This document shows positions 18,798-28,263 of a DNA stretch of 64,000 bases, piece after piece. Every line of letters starts with the position of its first letter. The stretch's first letter is position 1. The notes beneath the pieces are model-generated. The model had not been told where the DNA came from and did no database searches. It saw nothing but the letters and a program-made list of their open reading frames with translations. Source of the DNA: Sphingomonas sp. PP-CE-1A-559 (GTDB lineage: Bacteria; Pseudomonadota; Alphaproteobacteria; Sphingomonadales; Sphingomonadaceae); contig NZ_SLYA01000001.1 of the NCBI RefSeq assembly GCF_004340965.1, positions 620,001-684,000 on the forward strand, in the 5' to 3' direction. Both the position numbers and the translations under genes were made by a program.

Positions 18798-19913
18798 CTA
18801 GTCGAGCGCCCGCGAGATCACATTCGCATAGATATCCGTCAGCGTCCGCAAGTCCTCGACCGCGACGGCCTCATCGACCTTGTGCATCGTCGCATTGATC
18901 AACCCGAATTCCACCACCGGGCAAAGCTTCGACAGGAAGCGCGCGTCAGACGTGCCCCCGGTGGTCGACAGTTCCGGGGTGACCCCGGTCGCGCCCACGA
19001 TGGCGTCCGACAACAGCGTCGAGAACGCACCCGGCTCGGTAAGAAACGCTTCGCCCGACACCTTGCCCGTCACCACCACGCCGGGCGCATGACGCTCGGC
19101 GATCGCGCGGATATGCTCGATCAGGTCCGCCCCGCGGTGGCGATCGTTGAACCGGATGCTCAACCGCGCGGAAGCCTTGGCGGGAATGACGTTGTGCGCC
19201 GGGTTGCCGACGGTGATGTCGGTAACCTCTATGTTGGACGGCTGGAACCAGTCGGTGCCCTCGTCCAACACCACGCCTTCGATCTCCGCAAGGATGGCGA
19301 TCAACCGGGGGATCGGATTGTCGGCGAGATGGGGGTAGGCGACATGTCCCTGACGCCCCGGCACCTCGATCCAGATATTGACCGAACCGCGCCGCCCGAT
19401 CTTCACCATGTCGCCCAGCCGCGCGGTCGAGGTCGGTTCACCCACCAGACACAGGTCGGGCACGACGCCCCGCGACGCCATCCGCTCCATCAGCGCGACG
19501 GTGCCGTACGTCGCGGGTCCCTCTTCATCACCAGTGATGATGAGCGAGAGCGTTCCGGCATCGCTCCGGCTCGCGGCGGCCACGAAGGCTGCGACTGCAC
19601 CCTTCATGTCGACCGCGCCGCGTCCGTAGAGCAGTCCGTCGCGAATCTCGCCGGACCAGGGCGACCCGGTCCAACCTCCGCCAGGGGGGACGACGTCCAC
19701 GTGGCCGGCAAACGCCAGATGCTGCGGTCCATCGCCGCGCACGGCCAGCATATTCTCGACCGGGCCGTCGGGCGCTTCGCCGACCGTGAACCGATCGACC
19801 GCAAATCCCTGCGGGACGAGCGCCGTCTCCAGCACATCGAACACCGCCCCCCGCGCAGGCGTGACGCTATCCGCGCGGAGCAGCGCTTGTGCGAACGCGA
19901 CGGGGTCGATCAT
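18798..19913 (-). CDS. dapE: Succinyl-diaminopimelate desuccinylase
   Basis: M20 metallopeptidase-fold enzyme of lysine and peptidoglycan precursor synthesis; it removes succinate from N-succinyl-LL-diaminopimelate. Metal-site motifs are visible in order: FAGHVDVVPPG, GRGAVDMKG, TGDEEG and CLVGEPT, with GGTSDARF later. ATG at 19,913 (MIDPVAFAQALL) gives 371 residues; the upstream open frame belongs to the GST region. The start overlaps the GST stop by 4 bp. Confidence 0.94.
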   Translation of the reverse strand: MIDPVAFAQALLRADSVTPARGAVFDVLETALVPQGFAVDRFTVGEAPDGPVENMLAVRGDGPQHLAFAGHVDVVPPGGGWTGSPWSGEIRDGLLYGRGAVDMKGAVAAFVAAASRSDAGTLSLIITGDEEGPATYGTVALMERMASRGVVPDLCLVGEPTSTARLGDMVKIGRRGSVNIWIEVPGRQGHVAYPHLADNPIPRLIAILAEIEGVVLDEGTDWFQPSNIEVTDITVGNPAHNVIPAKASARLSIRFNDRHRGADLIEHIRAIAERHAPGVVVTGKVSGEAFLTEPGAFSTLLSDAIVGATGVTPELSTTGGTSDARFLSKLCPVVEFGLINATMHKVDEAVAVEDLRTLTDIYANVISRALD

Positions 19914-20581
19914 GCGGTCGCGGGCACCGGCTGTTCGAATTGCTCGAGGACCCATTCTTCTTCCTGTGCCGCCGCGATCCAGTCCTGCATGAACGGATGC
20001 TCGAACATCGCCTGCATATACCCGGCCGCAAACCGCGCGATCGGCAGCTGGTACGTGACGATCCTCGTCACCAACGGCGCAAACATGATGTCCGCCGCAC
20101 CGAACTGGCCGAACAGAAAATCGCCGCCGCCACCGAATCGTGCGCGAGCCTGTGCCCAGATCTCCATGACCCGCTGCAGCTCGAGAAGCACGTCGTCGTC
20201 CGGCGTGCTTGCCGGAAACACTTGGCGCACGTTCATGCTGTGCTTGCGACGCAGCGCGGCAAAGCTCGAATGCATCTCGGCTGCCATCGACCGCGCCATC
20301 GCGCGTGCGGCATTATCCTTGGGCCAGAAGCGTTCGCGCCCGACCTTGTCGGCGAGATAGTCGACGATCGCCAGACTGTCCCATACCACCGCGTCGCCGT
20401 CCCACAGGATCGGCACCTTGCCCGACGACGGCGCGAACTCGTCACCCGAACGGCGCTTTTCCCAGTCCGAGTCGTACATCGGCACGACCACCTCCTCGAA
20501 CGGAAGCCCGGATTGTTTGCAGGCGAGCCAGCCGCGAAGCGACCAGGACGAATAGGCCTTGTTGCCGATGATCAGTTTCAT
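19910..20581 (-). CDS. Glutathione S-transferase family protein
   Basis: A 223-residue protein with a thioredoxin-fold N-terminus (MKLIIGNKAYSSWSLRGWL), the cis-proline KVPILWDG and the glutathione-binding DSLAIVDYLAD segment, followed by an all-helical C-terminal domain. Conjugates glutathione to, or reduces, unknown substrates in the cytosol. The Ser in SSWSLR is the likely thiol-stabilising residue. The frame stays open upstream of ATG 20,581, but that start fits family alignments. Coupled to dapE. Confidence 0.88.
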   Translation of the reverse strand: MKLIIGNKAYSSWSLRGWLACKQSGLPFEEVVVPMYDSDWEKRRSGDEFAPSSGKVPILWDGDAVVWDSLAIVDYLADKVGRERFWPKDNAARAMARSMAAEMHSSFAALRRKHSMNVRQVFPASTPDDDVLLELQRVMEIWAQARARFGGGGDFLFGQFGAADIMFAPLVTRIVTYQLPIARFAAGYMQAMFEHPFMQDWIAAAQEEEWVLEQFEQPVPATA

Positions 20582-20591
20582 GAGCGTTGGA

Positions 20592-21608
20592 CTAGCGGGG
20601 CAGGCGGGCCGCGGCAACGTGGTTGGCAACGGGCTGGCGCGCGATGCTACGCGGCATGAGACGGTGCAGCGTCGCGATCGCAGCCAACGCGACGATCGTG
20701 CCGAGCAGGATGTCGATCAGGTAATGCGTGCCCTCGACGGGTGTCGCCAACAGCATTGCCGCATTAAGGGCGAGCACCGGCCAGCGCAGCCGCGGCATGC
20801 GCCACGCCGCATTGATGTAGAGCGTTGCGGCGGCGGCATGGAAGCTCGGTGCCGATACGATGCCGCGCAGATGGCCGAGGTCGACCACCCGCACGCTGTG
20901 ATCGCGGAGTGCAGGTATCAGCCCATGCTGCCATTGCTCGCTCTCGGGCATATAAGCGATTGGTTGATGCCACAGATACGAGAACGGACCGATCGCCGGC
21001 ATGAAGGCGTAGAGAATCAACGTGCCGACTGCAGTAAGCCAGAATGTCGCGAGGAAACGGTGCGCCGCCACCCGGTCGCCGGTCAACGCGAAGGTAGCGA
21101 ACAGGATCGCGGGCGTCAGGTAGATGCTGCGATACGCAGCCAGACCAAGCGTTTGCAGGATCGGCGTTGCGGCGACAAGTCGATACCAGGCGAGCCAGTC
21201 GAAATGCAGCAGGGCGTCGATCCGTTGGAGTGCTGCATCGTGAAACCCATGCGTCAGCGCCGCGACCGGATAGCTCGCCACCGCGCCCATCAGTGCCAGC
21301 ATGGTGAAGACGCCGTAATATTCTGCGCAGTCAGCGACCGCGCGCGCATGACGCCAGGGGCGGTCGCGAAGGCCGAAGCGCAACGCCAGCAGGACGACGC
21401 CGCTTACGTAGAATGGCATGTTGTCGGCGTCGTACGGATCGATCGATAGGCCGGCGACGTGCATCATCACGGTCAACATCGCTAGGCTGAGGATCATCCC
21501 ACCTCCGATCCACCATCCATAATCGGGCACGCTATCGTGTGCGGGCAGCGCCCCGCGGTGGATGTCAGCGGGCAGCCGCGGGGTAGTTGCAATCGAAACG
21601 TCATTCAT
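20592..21608 (-). CDS. PAP2-family membrane phosphatase/transferase
   Basis: Integral membrane protein of 338 residues with about eight hydrophobic segments. The C-terminal part carries two PAP2 active-site blocks: APSFHAAA (PSxH) and GTHYLIDILLG with the His-Asp pair. The overall form fits the Aur1/Ipt1-like branch that moves inositol phosphate or phosphate on lipids. In a sphingolipid-making bacterium a role in sphingolipid head-group chemistry is conceivable but not shown. It sits 10 bp from the GST start. Confidence 0.82.
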   Translation of the reverse strand: MNDVSIATTPRLPADIHRGALPAHDSVPDYGWWIGGGMILSLAMLTVMMHVAGLSIDPYDADNMPFYVSGVVLLALRFGLRDRPWRHARAVADCAEYYGVFTMLALMGAVASYPVAALTHGFHDAALQRIDALLHFDWLAWYRLVAATPILQTLGLAAYRSIYLTPAILFATFALTGDRVAAHRFLATFWLTAVGTLILYAFMPAIGPFSYLWHQPIAYMPESEQWQHGLIPALRDHSVRVVDLGHLRGIVSAPSFHAAAATLYINAAWRMPRLRWPVLALNAAMLLATPVEGTHYLIDILLGTIVALAAIATLHRLMPRSIARQPVANHVAAARLPR

Positions 21609-21760
21609 GGTCGGCGAACGCGTATCACATACGGGGGAACAAGTGACCCTCGTCGGCTGGATCGGCTTTCGCTTGGCTGAACGGTAACGAACGACGAGTG
21701 TCGCCCTGCCGTAGGACGACGCCCGCTATAGCTGCGGTTTCACGGTCTCGGTCGCCGGCT

Positions 21761-23212
21761 TTAGAACGAGCCAGGAACCATCCGTTGCGCAGTGGTCGGC
21801 GCTGCGGGAATCAGCAAGTCCTGGCGGGTGCTCGCCGTAGTCCGTGCCGACTGCGCGCTGACATCGCTGGTGATCGCCGAGCAGCTGCGGCCCGCCAGGA
21901 AGTCGAGCGCGCGACGGGTGGACGCCTCGCGTGCGTCGCCGAGCGGGAAGCTGATATCATCCGTCGCGCGACAGGTCGCCTCGACGGTCGACGCCAAACC
22001 ATCGAAGTAATTGCCGTTGCGCGCCGCATTCTGCGTCGCGAACGCGATGACACGCAGACGATCGTCGCAGGCGGGCTTGTCGAGGGCGATCTGGCCGACG
22101 GGCTTGCCGTAGGTGTTCGTCCCGATCAGCGCGGAATTGCCGTGCAGATACGGCGTGAACGCATTGATCAAAAGTTCGCTCGCCGATGCGGTACCGCCGC
22201 TGCCGATGAATGCGATCCGCGTCGGCGCGATAGACTCGGGTTGTGGCGCGAAGAAGCGCGTCTCGTTGTTCGAGGCCTTCTCCGTTCGGAACGTCGTATA
22301 GTCGAACACCTCGGACGTTGATCGTCCTCCACCAAGGAGGTCGCCGAGATACTCTGACGTCGCGACGAGGCCACCGCCATTGTAGCGCAGGTCGATGATG
22401 ACCTTCGTCACGCCCTGCGCACGGAAATTCGCGAACGCTGTTTTCAGCGCTGGTTCGGCCGTGGAGATGAACGTGCGCAAGTTAATGTAACCAACGCGCT
22501 GACCGCTATCGTCGATGATCTTCGCACCGTACCGCGACGAGACCGGCAGCAGCGAGAAGTCGGCCTTGGCGACGGTCACGTCCCGCGTACCGGCAGCATC
22601 CGAGACACGAAAAACGCGCGCCGTACCGGTCGTGTCGGGACCGAATGCGGTGGTCAGCCCGGCCGTGCCCTCCGCAGTGATGATGGCGCTGACGGTCCGC
22701 AGGTTGCTCGATGTGGTACCGATCGCGAGGATCTCGGCGCCGCGGTCGATCCCGGCGGCGAGAGCGGGCGCGCCTTCGAACGACTCGGCGGCGAACAGGC
22801 GCTGGCCGGTCTGGTCGAGCGCGAAACGGATGCCGAAACCGGCACTCGATCCAGAGGTGTAATACGCCGTCTCTTCCTTGATCGACGTCAGGTACGTGAA
22901 ATACCGATCCTTGCGCTGGGATCGCGCGGTCGCGGTCAGCGCGTCGATATAGCTGTCGACCGTCGTGTACCCCGCAGGGCTCAAGGTCGCAGGCAGCGTA
23001 TCGGGGAACAGATACCATTCGCGAAGCTGTGCGGCAGCCCAGTCCTGGCGTTCGCGCAACGAACAGCCCGCGGTTGCGGTCGGCGTGGGTGTCGGCGTAA
23101 CACCAATAGCACCACTGGTACCGCCACCGGTCGAGTTCGTGTTGCCGTCGCTACCCCCGCAGCCCGACAGCATCGCCGCCATCGCCAGCATCGCCCCAAA
23201 CCGTACCCGCAT
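21761..23212 (-). CDS. S41-family serine protease lipoprotein
   Basis: Secreted protease of 483 residues. The N-terminus (MRVRFGAMLAMAAMLSGCGG) is a lipoprotein signal with lipobox LSGC, followed by a Gly/Ser/Thr linker. The tail-specific protease domain contains VIIDLRYNGGG and the nucleophile region GSGGTASASELL, and a lysine lies downstream in YGKPVGQ. This is the Ser-Lys dyad layout of the CtpA/Tsp family. A GGAG site precedes ATG 23,212. Expected to face the periplasm or outside; substrates are unknown. Confidence 0.88.
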   Translation of the reverse strand: MRVRFGAMLAMAAMLSGCGGSDGNTNSTGGGTSGAIGVTPTPTPTATAGCSLRERQDWAAAQLREWYLFPDTLPATLSPAGYTTVDSYIDALTATARSQRKDRYFTYLTSIKEETAYYTSGSSAGFGIRFALDQTGQRLFAAESFEGAPALAAGIDRGAEILAIGTTSSNLRTVSAIITAEGTAGLTTAFGPDTTGTARVFRVSDAAGTRDVTVAKADFSLLPVSSRYGAKIIDDSGQRVGYINLRTFISTAEPALKTAFANFRAQGVTKVIIDLRYNGGGLVATSEYLGDLLGGGRSTSEVFDYTTFRTEKASNNETRFFAPQPESIAPTRIAFIGSGGTASASELLINAFTPYLHGNSALIGTNTYGKPVGQIALDKPACDDRLRVIAFATQNAARNGNYFDGLASTVEATCRATDDISFPLGDAREASTRRALDFLAGRSCSAITSDVSAQSARTTASTRQDLLIPAAPTTAQRMVPGSF

Positions 23213-23393
23213 TACGTAGTCTCCACCCTTCCAACGGAGGCTACGGAATTCGCCGTACGATGCCAGCAGGAAATCGTAGATTGATCCGATCTCGGTGAAT
23301 TTTGGCAGGGCGGCCGGCAGTATACCTGCCAGCGTCACCTGCCATCGTCAGAATGACGGGGTAGGAGGGGTGCGAGCCCGCAGGCCAAGTCCG

Positions 23394-24074
23394 CTAGCTG
23401 ACCGCTTCGACCACTGCCGCGCGGAGCTCGGGGATGCCCATGCCGTACTCGCTGGACGTGACGAGGATGTCGGGATGCGCGGCAGGCCGCTTGCGCGCCT
23501 CGATCGCGGTGCGCTCGGTGACTTCGACCAGTTCGGACGCCTTGATCTTGTCCGCCTTGGTCAGGACCATGCGGTAGCTGACCGCGGCCTTGTCGAGCAT
23601 CTCGAGGATCTCGCGGTCGACGTCCTTGATGCCGTGGCGCGAGTCGATCAGCACGAGCGCGCGCTTCAACACGTCACGTCCGCGCAAAAAATCGTTGATC
23701 AGGAAACGCCACTTCTTGACGACGTCCTTGGGCGCCTTGGCGAACCCGTAGCCCGGCATATCGACGAGCCGGAATGCGAGCGGCGCGCCGACGTCGAAGA
23801 AGTTCAACTCCTGCGTACGGCCCGGCGTGTTCGACGTGCGCGCCATCGAGTTGCGCCCGGTGAGCGCGTTCAACAGCGAGGACTTGCCGACGTTCGAGCG
23901 ACCGGCGAACGCCACTTCCGGCACCGACGCATCGGGCAGGAATTCGAGCGTCGGCGCCGACTTCAGGAAGCCGACATGCCCCGCGAACAGTTTCCGCGCA
24001 TGCTCGAGCATCTCGGGGGTGAACGGGGCGTCGGTCGCCTCCAGATCGGGACCTAGGTTAGGAACGTCGTTCAC
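23394..24074 (-). CDS. yihA: Ribosome biogenesis GTPase YihA/YsxC
   Basis: EngB-family GTPase needed for 50S assembly. GTP-binding motifs are all present: G1 [10 protein letters not shown]3 DMPGYG and G4 TKADK. The GTG start at 24,074 overlaps the yidC stop (GTGA), giving 226 residues; the longer open frame upstream is yidC in another frame. Order yidD-yidC-yihA is common in alphaproteobacteria. Confidence 0.95.
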   Translation of the reverse strand: MNDVPNLGPDLEATDAPFTPEMLEHARKLFAGHVGFLKSAPTLEFLPDASVPEVAFAGRSNVGKSSLLNALTGRNSMARTSNTPGRTQELNFFDVGAPLAFRLVDMPGYGFAKAPKDVVKKWRFLINDFLRGRDVLKRALVLIDSRHGIKDVDREILEMLDKAAVSYRMVLTKADKIKASELVEVTERTAIEARKRPAAHPDILVTSSEYGMGIPELRAAVVEAVS

Positions 24075-25780
24075 TTGGTCACCGGCACTTTCAGGCCCGG
24101 ATGGCGGGCGTAGAGCAGCTTCTGCTGGATGATGGTCAGGCAGTTCGACGTGATCCAGTACACCTGGAGGCCGACCGCGAACGGCGCCATTACGAACATT
24201 AGCACCCATGGCAGCAGCTTGAAGACCTGCTTCTGCGTGTCGTCCATCGGCGTCGGGTTCAGCTTGAACTGGAAGTACATGCTGATGCCCAGGATGATCG
24301 GCACGATACCGATCGCGATCATGTGCGGCGGCGTGAACGGCAGCAGACCGAACAGGTTGAGCGGCGTCAGCGGATCGGGCGCAGACAGATCCTTGATCCA
24401 CGCGACGAATGGCTGGTGACGCATCTCGATCGTCAGCATTAGCACCTTGTACAGCGCGTACATGATCGGGATCTGCAGCAGCGTCGGGGCGCAACCGGCG
24501 AGCGGGTTGACGCCCTCGGTTTTGTAGAGCGCCATGACCTCCTGCTGCATGCGGACCTTGTCGTCCTTATGCTTTTCCTGGATCGCCTTCATCTTCGGCT
24601 GGACGGCACGCATCGCGGCCATCGACTTGAACTGCCGCTGGGCGATCGGGAACAGCAGGCCGCGGATCGTCACGGTCAGCAGGATGATCGCAACGCCGAA
24701 ATTACCGACCATGCGAAACAGCCAGTCGAGATAATAGAAGATCGGCTTCTCGACGATCCGGAACCAGCCCCAGTCGATCGCGTAATCGAGCTTGGCAACG
24801 CCGCCGGCCTGGTCGGTGTAGCGATCGAGCAGGCGGACTTCCTTGGCGCCGGCGAAGAAGCGCGACGTCTGGGTGATGGCCTGGCCGGGTGCGACCTGCC
24901 TGGGCTGGAGCGCGTAATCGGCCTGGTACGCCTTGTTGGCCCCGGCGCGGAACTGGCCGTCGAACGCCTGGCCCTGGTCGGGGACGAGCGCGGTCAGCCA
25001 GTATTTGTCGGTGAAGCCGAGCCAGCCGCCGGTCGTCGTGAACTTCTGCGCGGCTTCGTCGATGTCCTTGTAGTTCGGACGGTAATGCGCGCCGCCATTG
25101 TCGACCGACATCGGCCCGACATGGATCGTCATCGACGACGGATCCTTCGAGATGCCGACGCGGTTGACGAGGCCGTAGGTGGCAACGGGCACGGGCGCGG
25201 TGCCGGCGTTGAGGACGGTCTGGCGAACCGTGAACATGTAATCCTGGTCGACGGCGATCTGGATCCGGAAGCGCTGGCCGGTGGCGTTGGTCGCATCGAG
25301 CGTGACCGGCGTGGTCGGCGTCAGCGTGGTCGCGCCCGAGGGCGTCCAGACGGCGTCGGCGGCGGGCGGGGTCAGGCCCTGTGCACGCCAGCCGAAGCTT
25401 GCGAAATACGCGTCGGGCGCACCGGCTGGCGACAGCAGGCGGATCGGCGGCGAGTTCTTCGCGACCGTCTCGTCATAGCCCTTGAGCACGAGATCATCGA
25501 TCCGCGCGCCCTTCAGGTTGATCGAGCCGGACACGCGGGGCGTCTCGATGCGGATGCGCGGGGTGCTGGCGATCACTGCGTTGCGATCGCCGATCGCAGC
25601 GGCGCCGTCAGCGGCCGGATCGGCCGCGGGGTTGGCGATGGCTTTCGTCTTGCCGCCTTCGATCTTCGTGACCGGCGGATTCGCGGTCGGGAAGAACTTG
25701 CCCTGGATCAGCGGCCATCCGAACAGGATCAGGGCCGCGATCACCGCGAACAGCACGAAATTCTGCTTGTCGTCTTTCAC
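24071..25780 (-). CDS. yidC: Membrane protein insertase YidC
   Basis: Inserts proteins into the inner membrane with or without SecYEG. The N-terminal anchor ([18 protein letters not shown]) is followed by a large periplasmic domain of about 320 residues. The conserved insertase core of about 200 residues follows with five hydrophobic segments, including the arginine of [19 protein letters not shown]. The GTG start at 25,780 overlaps the yidD stop by 4 bp (569 aa). Confidence 0.96.
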   Translation of the reverse strand: MKDDKQNFVLFAVIAALILFGWPLIQGKFFPTANPPVTKIEGGKTKAIANPAADPAADGAAAIGDRNAVIASTPRIRIETPRVSGSINLKGARIDDLVLKGYDETVAKNSPPIRLLSPAGAPDAYFASFGWRAQGLTPPAADAVWTPSGATTLTPTTPVTLDATNATGQRFRIQIAVDQDYMFTVRQTVLNAGTAPVPVATYGLVNRVGISKDPSSMTIHVGPMSVDNGGAHYRPNYKDIDEAAQKFTTTGGWLGFTDKYWLTALVPDQGQAFDGQFRAGANKAYQADYALQPRQVAPGQAITQTSRFFAGAKEVRLLDRYTDQAGGVAKLDYAIDWGWFRIVEKPIFYYLDWLFRMVGNFGVAIILLTVTIRGLLFPIAQRQFKSMAAMRAVQPKMKAIQEKHKDDKVRMQQEVMALYKTEGVNPLAGCAPTLLQIPIMYALYKVLMLTIEMRHQPFVAWIKDLSAPDPLTPLNLFGLLPFTPPHMIAIGIVPIILGISMYFQFKLNPTPMDDTQKQVFKLLPWVLMFVMAPFAVGLQVYWITSNCLTIIQQKLLYARHPGLKVPVTK

Positions 25781-26022
25781 AGGGCGGCGTCTTTCAGTTT
25801 CTTGTCGATATCTGGGACCGGATCGGGGCCGTACCCGCCCCACGGATGGCAACGCGCGATACGCTTCGCCGCCAACCAGCCCCCCTTGAGCGCGCCATAG
25901 CGCCCAACGGCCTCGATTGCATAGGCGGAACACGAAGGATCGTAGCGGCAGCTCGACGGCAGAATGAGCGAGGGCCCGAGTTGCCAGCCGCGGGCGATGA
26001 GGATGAGGAGGCGGGCTAGCAT
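25777..26022 (-). CDS. yidD: Membrane protein insertion factor YidD
   Basis: Small (81 aa) amphipathic protein that assists YidC-dependent insertion. The family signature CRYDPSCSAYAIEA and the downstream RCHPWGGYGPDPVP are both present. It lies between rnpA and yidC, its usual place, and is coupled to yidC by a 4-bp overlap. Confidence 0.95.
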   Translation of the reverse strand: MLARLLILIARGWQLGPSLILPSSCRYDPSCSAYAIEAVGRYGALKGGWLAAKRIARCHPWGGYGPDPVPDIDKKLKDAAL

Positions 26023-26057
26023 GGGTTTGCCGTTGTCCGCGCACCCTCACAGTGTTT

Positions 26058-26246
26058 CCCCGCGAAGGCGGGGACCCAGACTGGGCTCCCGCCTTCGCGG
26101 GAGAACAAAGGCCAAGAGAGCCGTTTCGAGTGAGACATTTCCACCCCGGCGAAGGCCGGGGCCCAGTTGGGGAACATCGCTAACGAATGGCGGTGTTGAA
26201 TCACGGCCGCTTTCCCACCTGGGCCCCGGCCTTCGCCGGGGTGGTG
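26058..26246. repeat. Cluster of REP-like palindromes
   Basis: Three related palindromic pieces sit in a row: one built on CCCGCGAAGGCGGGGAC and GCCTTCGCGGGA (26,058-26,105), one half-element CCCCGGCGAAGGCCGGGGCC (about 26,146-26,167) and its inverted partner GGGCCCCGGCCTTCGCCGGG (about 26,222-26,242). The last one lies inside the 3' end of rnpA and encodes that protein's last residues. Confidence 0.75.
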
Positions 26247-26593
26247 GCTTGCGCCGATGCGGTATCAGTGGCCTGCGGCGTAACCTTGCGGAACGCCTTG
26301 CCTAGCTCGGTCCGCAACAACGCGTAATCCCGCTCGACTCCGCCGTTGCGCCCGATCAGCACATGATCAGCCCCAGCAACGCCGCGCTCCGCCAACAGTT
26401 CACGCGCCAACGCCCGCAACCGCCGTTTCATGCGGTTCCGGACGACGGCGTTGCCGATCTTCTTGGTGACGGTGAAGCCGATTCGCATCGTCTCGTCACC
26501 GTCATCGCGGGGGCGCATGAGCAGGACGAATCCCGGCATCGGTGCGCGCTTCCCCGCATTCGCCGCGAGAAAGTCGCGGCGTTTGTCTAGAAT
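26201..26593 (-). CDS. rnpA: Ribonuclease P protein component, odd start
   Basis: Protein subunit of RNase P, which matures the 5' ends of tRNAs. The core (LDKRRDFLAANAGKR, then VVRNRMKRRLRALAREL with the RNR motif) is clear. No ATG, GTG or TTG precedes the core after the rpmH stop. The only codon there that could initiate is ATT at 26,593, 2 nt past rpmH. The same frame stays open through all of rpmH to an ATG at 26,737, which has AGGG before it, giving a 178-residue protein. I list the short form; the true start is open. The C-terminal tail TTPAKAGAQVGKRP is encoded by a REP palindrome. Confidence 0.85.
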   Translation of the reverse strand: MLDKRRDFLAANAGKRAPMPGFVLLMRPRDDGDETMRIGFTVTKKIGNAVVRNRMKRRLRALARELLAERGVAGADHVLIGRNGGVERDYALLRTELGKAFRKVTPQATDTASAQATTPAKAGAQVGKRP

Positions 26594-26595
26594 GG

Positions 26596-26730
26596 TTAGG
26601 CCGACAGCTTCTTGCGACCGCGGGCGCGGCGTGCGTGGATCACTGCCCGGCCGCCGACCGTCGCCATCCGTGCGCGGAAGCCGTGACGGCGTGCGCGTAC
26701 CAAGTTGCTCGGCTGAAAGGTCCGCTTCAT
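26596..26730 (-). CDS. rpmH: 50S ribosomal protein L34
   Basis: Standard 44-residue L34 ([20 protein letters not shown] at the N-terminus, GRKKLSA at the end). AGGGA at about 10 nt before the ATG is the ribosome site and is shared with the ATG at 26,737 of the overlapping rnpA-frame ORF. The gene lies wholly inside that second frame. rpmH-rnpA-yidD-yidC is the conserved bacterial order. Confidence 0.97.
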   Translation of the reverse strand: MKRTFQPSNLVRARRHGFRARMATVGGRAVIHARRARGRKKLSA

Positions 26731-26817
26731 TGGTCATTCCCTAGGTCATCAAATAGAAAACGGCCGCCACGGGGACGGCCTTGATGGCTGGGCGCTTACG
26801 GAAAGGGCGGCGGTAAG

Positions 26818-27129
26818 TCAATTCGCACCCGTCGTGATGGGCGCGTTTTTGGCAGCCTTGGCCCGCTCATGTCGTCGCATCGCGCTCTGCCGCCGCATCA
26901 TCCGATCGACGAAATGCCCGGTGCGGGGCCAACGCCGCTTCAGCCGCGCCCATTTAAGCCGCGCCCAGCGCGAATTGCGCAGGACGAGAACCATCCCGCC
27001 CGCGAACAGGAAGATACCCGCAGGCCCAGGCAGCGGCGCGAGCAGCGGCGCACTCAGGATCAACATCACCCCAAGCGCCAACTGGCCGAAGCGGAGAACG
27101 GGGGAGCGGACTGCTTTCACGGAAGGCAT
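26818..27129 (-). CDS. Small membrane protein, PGPGW-like
   Basis: A 103-residue protein with two close hydrophobic segments separated by a PLPGPAGI turn (residues 12-55), then a very basic tail rich in Arg and Lys. This layout is like the small putative transmembrane PGPGW proteins of alphaproteobacteria; the role is unknown. The start at 27,129 (MPSVKAV) is preferred over a longer frame that overlaps comM. A GC-rich inverted repeat (GGCCG...CGGCC then TTTTC, about 26,757-26,785) may terminate it before rpmH. Confidence 0.7.
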   Translation of the reverse strand: MPSVKAVRSPVLRFGQLALGVMLILSAPLLAPLPGPAGIFLFAGGMVLVLRNSRWARLKWARLKRRWPRTGHFVDRMMRRQSAMRRHERAKAAKNAPITTGAN

Positions 27130-27265
27130 GTGGGTCCGGTGTATTAGGTTCGCAAGACGGCGTGATCGGGGAGTTTCGGACTGCGCGTCCTTGCAGACCC
27201 CATACTTGCAGACATCGCAAATCGGGTATGAATAAGGCGTGACGTCGTGTCGCGGGGGAGCGGGC

Positions 27266-28141
27266 ATGGCGGCGATCGTAGCGACGGTGGCGTATCTCGG
27301 GCTGGAAGCGCGCGCGGTCGAGGTGCAAGTCCAACTGATTCCAGGACTTCCCGCATTCAACGTCGTCGGCCTCGCGGATAAGGCGGTCGGCGAAAGCCGT
27401 GAGCGGGTGCGCGGCGCGATCGCCGGGATGGGGCTGTCGCTGCCGCCGAAACGCATCGCCGTGAACCTGTCGCCGGCCGATCTGCCGAAAGAAGGATCGC
27501 ATTTCGATCTTCCTATCGCGCTGGCGTTGCTGGCGGCGATGGGGGTGGTCGATGCCGAGGCGCTGGCGGACTATGTCATCGTCGGCGAACTCGGGCTCGA
27601 TGCACGGATCACCGCATCGCCGGGCGTGTTGCTGGCGGCATTGCACGCGTCGGAGGTGGGGAAGGGGCTCGTCTGCCCCGCCGCGCAAGGTTCGGAAGCG
27701 GCTTGGGCGGGCGAGGTCGAGGTCATCGCCGCGCCGGATCTGCTTTCGTTGCTCAATCACTTCAAAGGCCACGGCCTGCTCAGCCCACCCAAGCCCGGCA
27801 TAGCCGAGCACGCTGATCATGGTCCTGACCTGCGTCAGGTGAAAGGGCAGGAGACCGCCAAGCGCGCGCTGGAGATCGCCGCTGCCGGATCGCATAATTT
27901 GCTGATGGTAGGGCCGCCGGGTTCCGGCAAGTCGCTGATGGCCTCGTGTCTCCCTGGGATCCTGCCACCGCTCGACCCAGCCGAAGCGCTCGAAGTGTCG
28001 ATGGTGCAATCGGTAGCGGGCACGCTTTCCGGCGGCCGCCTGACCCGCACGAGACCTTTTCGGGCCCCGCACCATTCCGCATCGATGGCGGCACTCACCG
28101 GGGGCGGTGTGAACGTCTTGGGTCTCGTTGCACTAGCTTGA
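27266..28141 (+). pseudogene. comM: comM (YifB), cut by insertion
   Basis: Mg-chelatase-like AAA ATPase that acts as a helicase promoting branch migration in natural transformation. ATG 27,266 has GGGGGAG just upstream. The N-terminal ChlI-like domain is intact and the AAA domain has Walker A VGPPGSGKS. Family identity runs to APHHSASMAALTGGG and then stops: the next residues (VNVLGLVALA) do not belong to the family, and the Walker B and C-terminal ~200 residues are missing. The break at about 28,108 is the left end of an inserted element. comM is a known target of Tn6022-type elements in Acinetobacter. No comM remainder is seen before base 64,000. Confidence 0.9.
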
Positions 28142-28177
28142 GTGCTGCTGCACAGGGCGGGGCTTCCTTGCACTAGC
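28108..28177 (+). mobile_element. Left end of comM-inserted element
   Basis: Sequence begins TGTGAACGTC right after the last comM-like codon. The 10-mer TTGCACTAGC occurs at 28,128-28,137 and again at 28,168-28,177, exactly 40 bp apart. Repeated short boxes near the tip are what Tn7- and Tn5053-like elements use for binding by their TnsB/TniA transposase. The right end and target duplication are not visible. Confidence 0.6.
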
Positions 28178-28263
28178 AGCGAGAGAAAGACATTATGCCC
28201 GGGTGCTCATATCACGTCCCTTGAACTCGCTGAGAAGGTTGCCCGGGCAGATCAGTCACTTCT

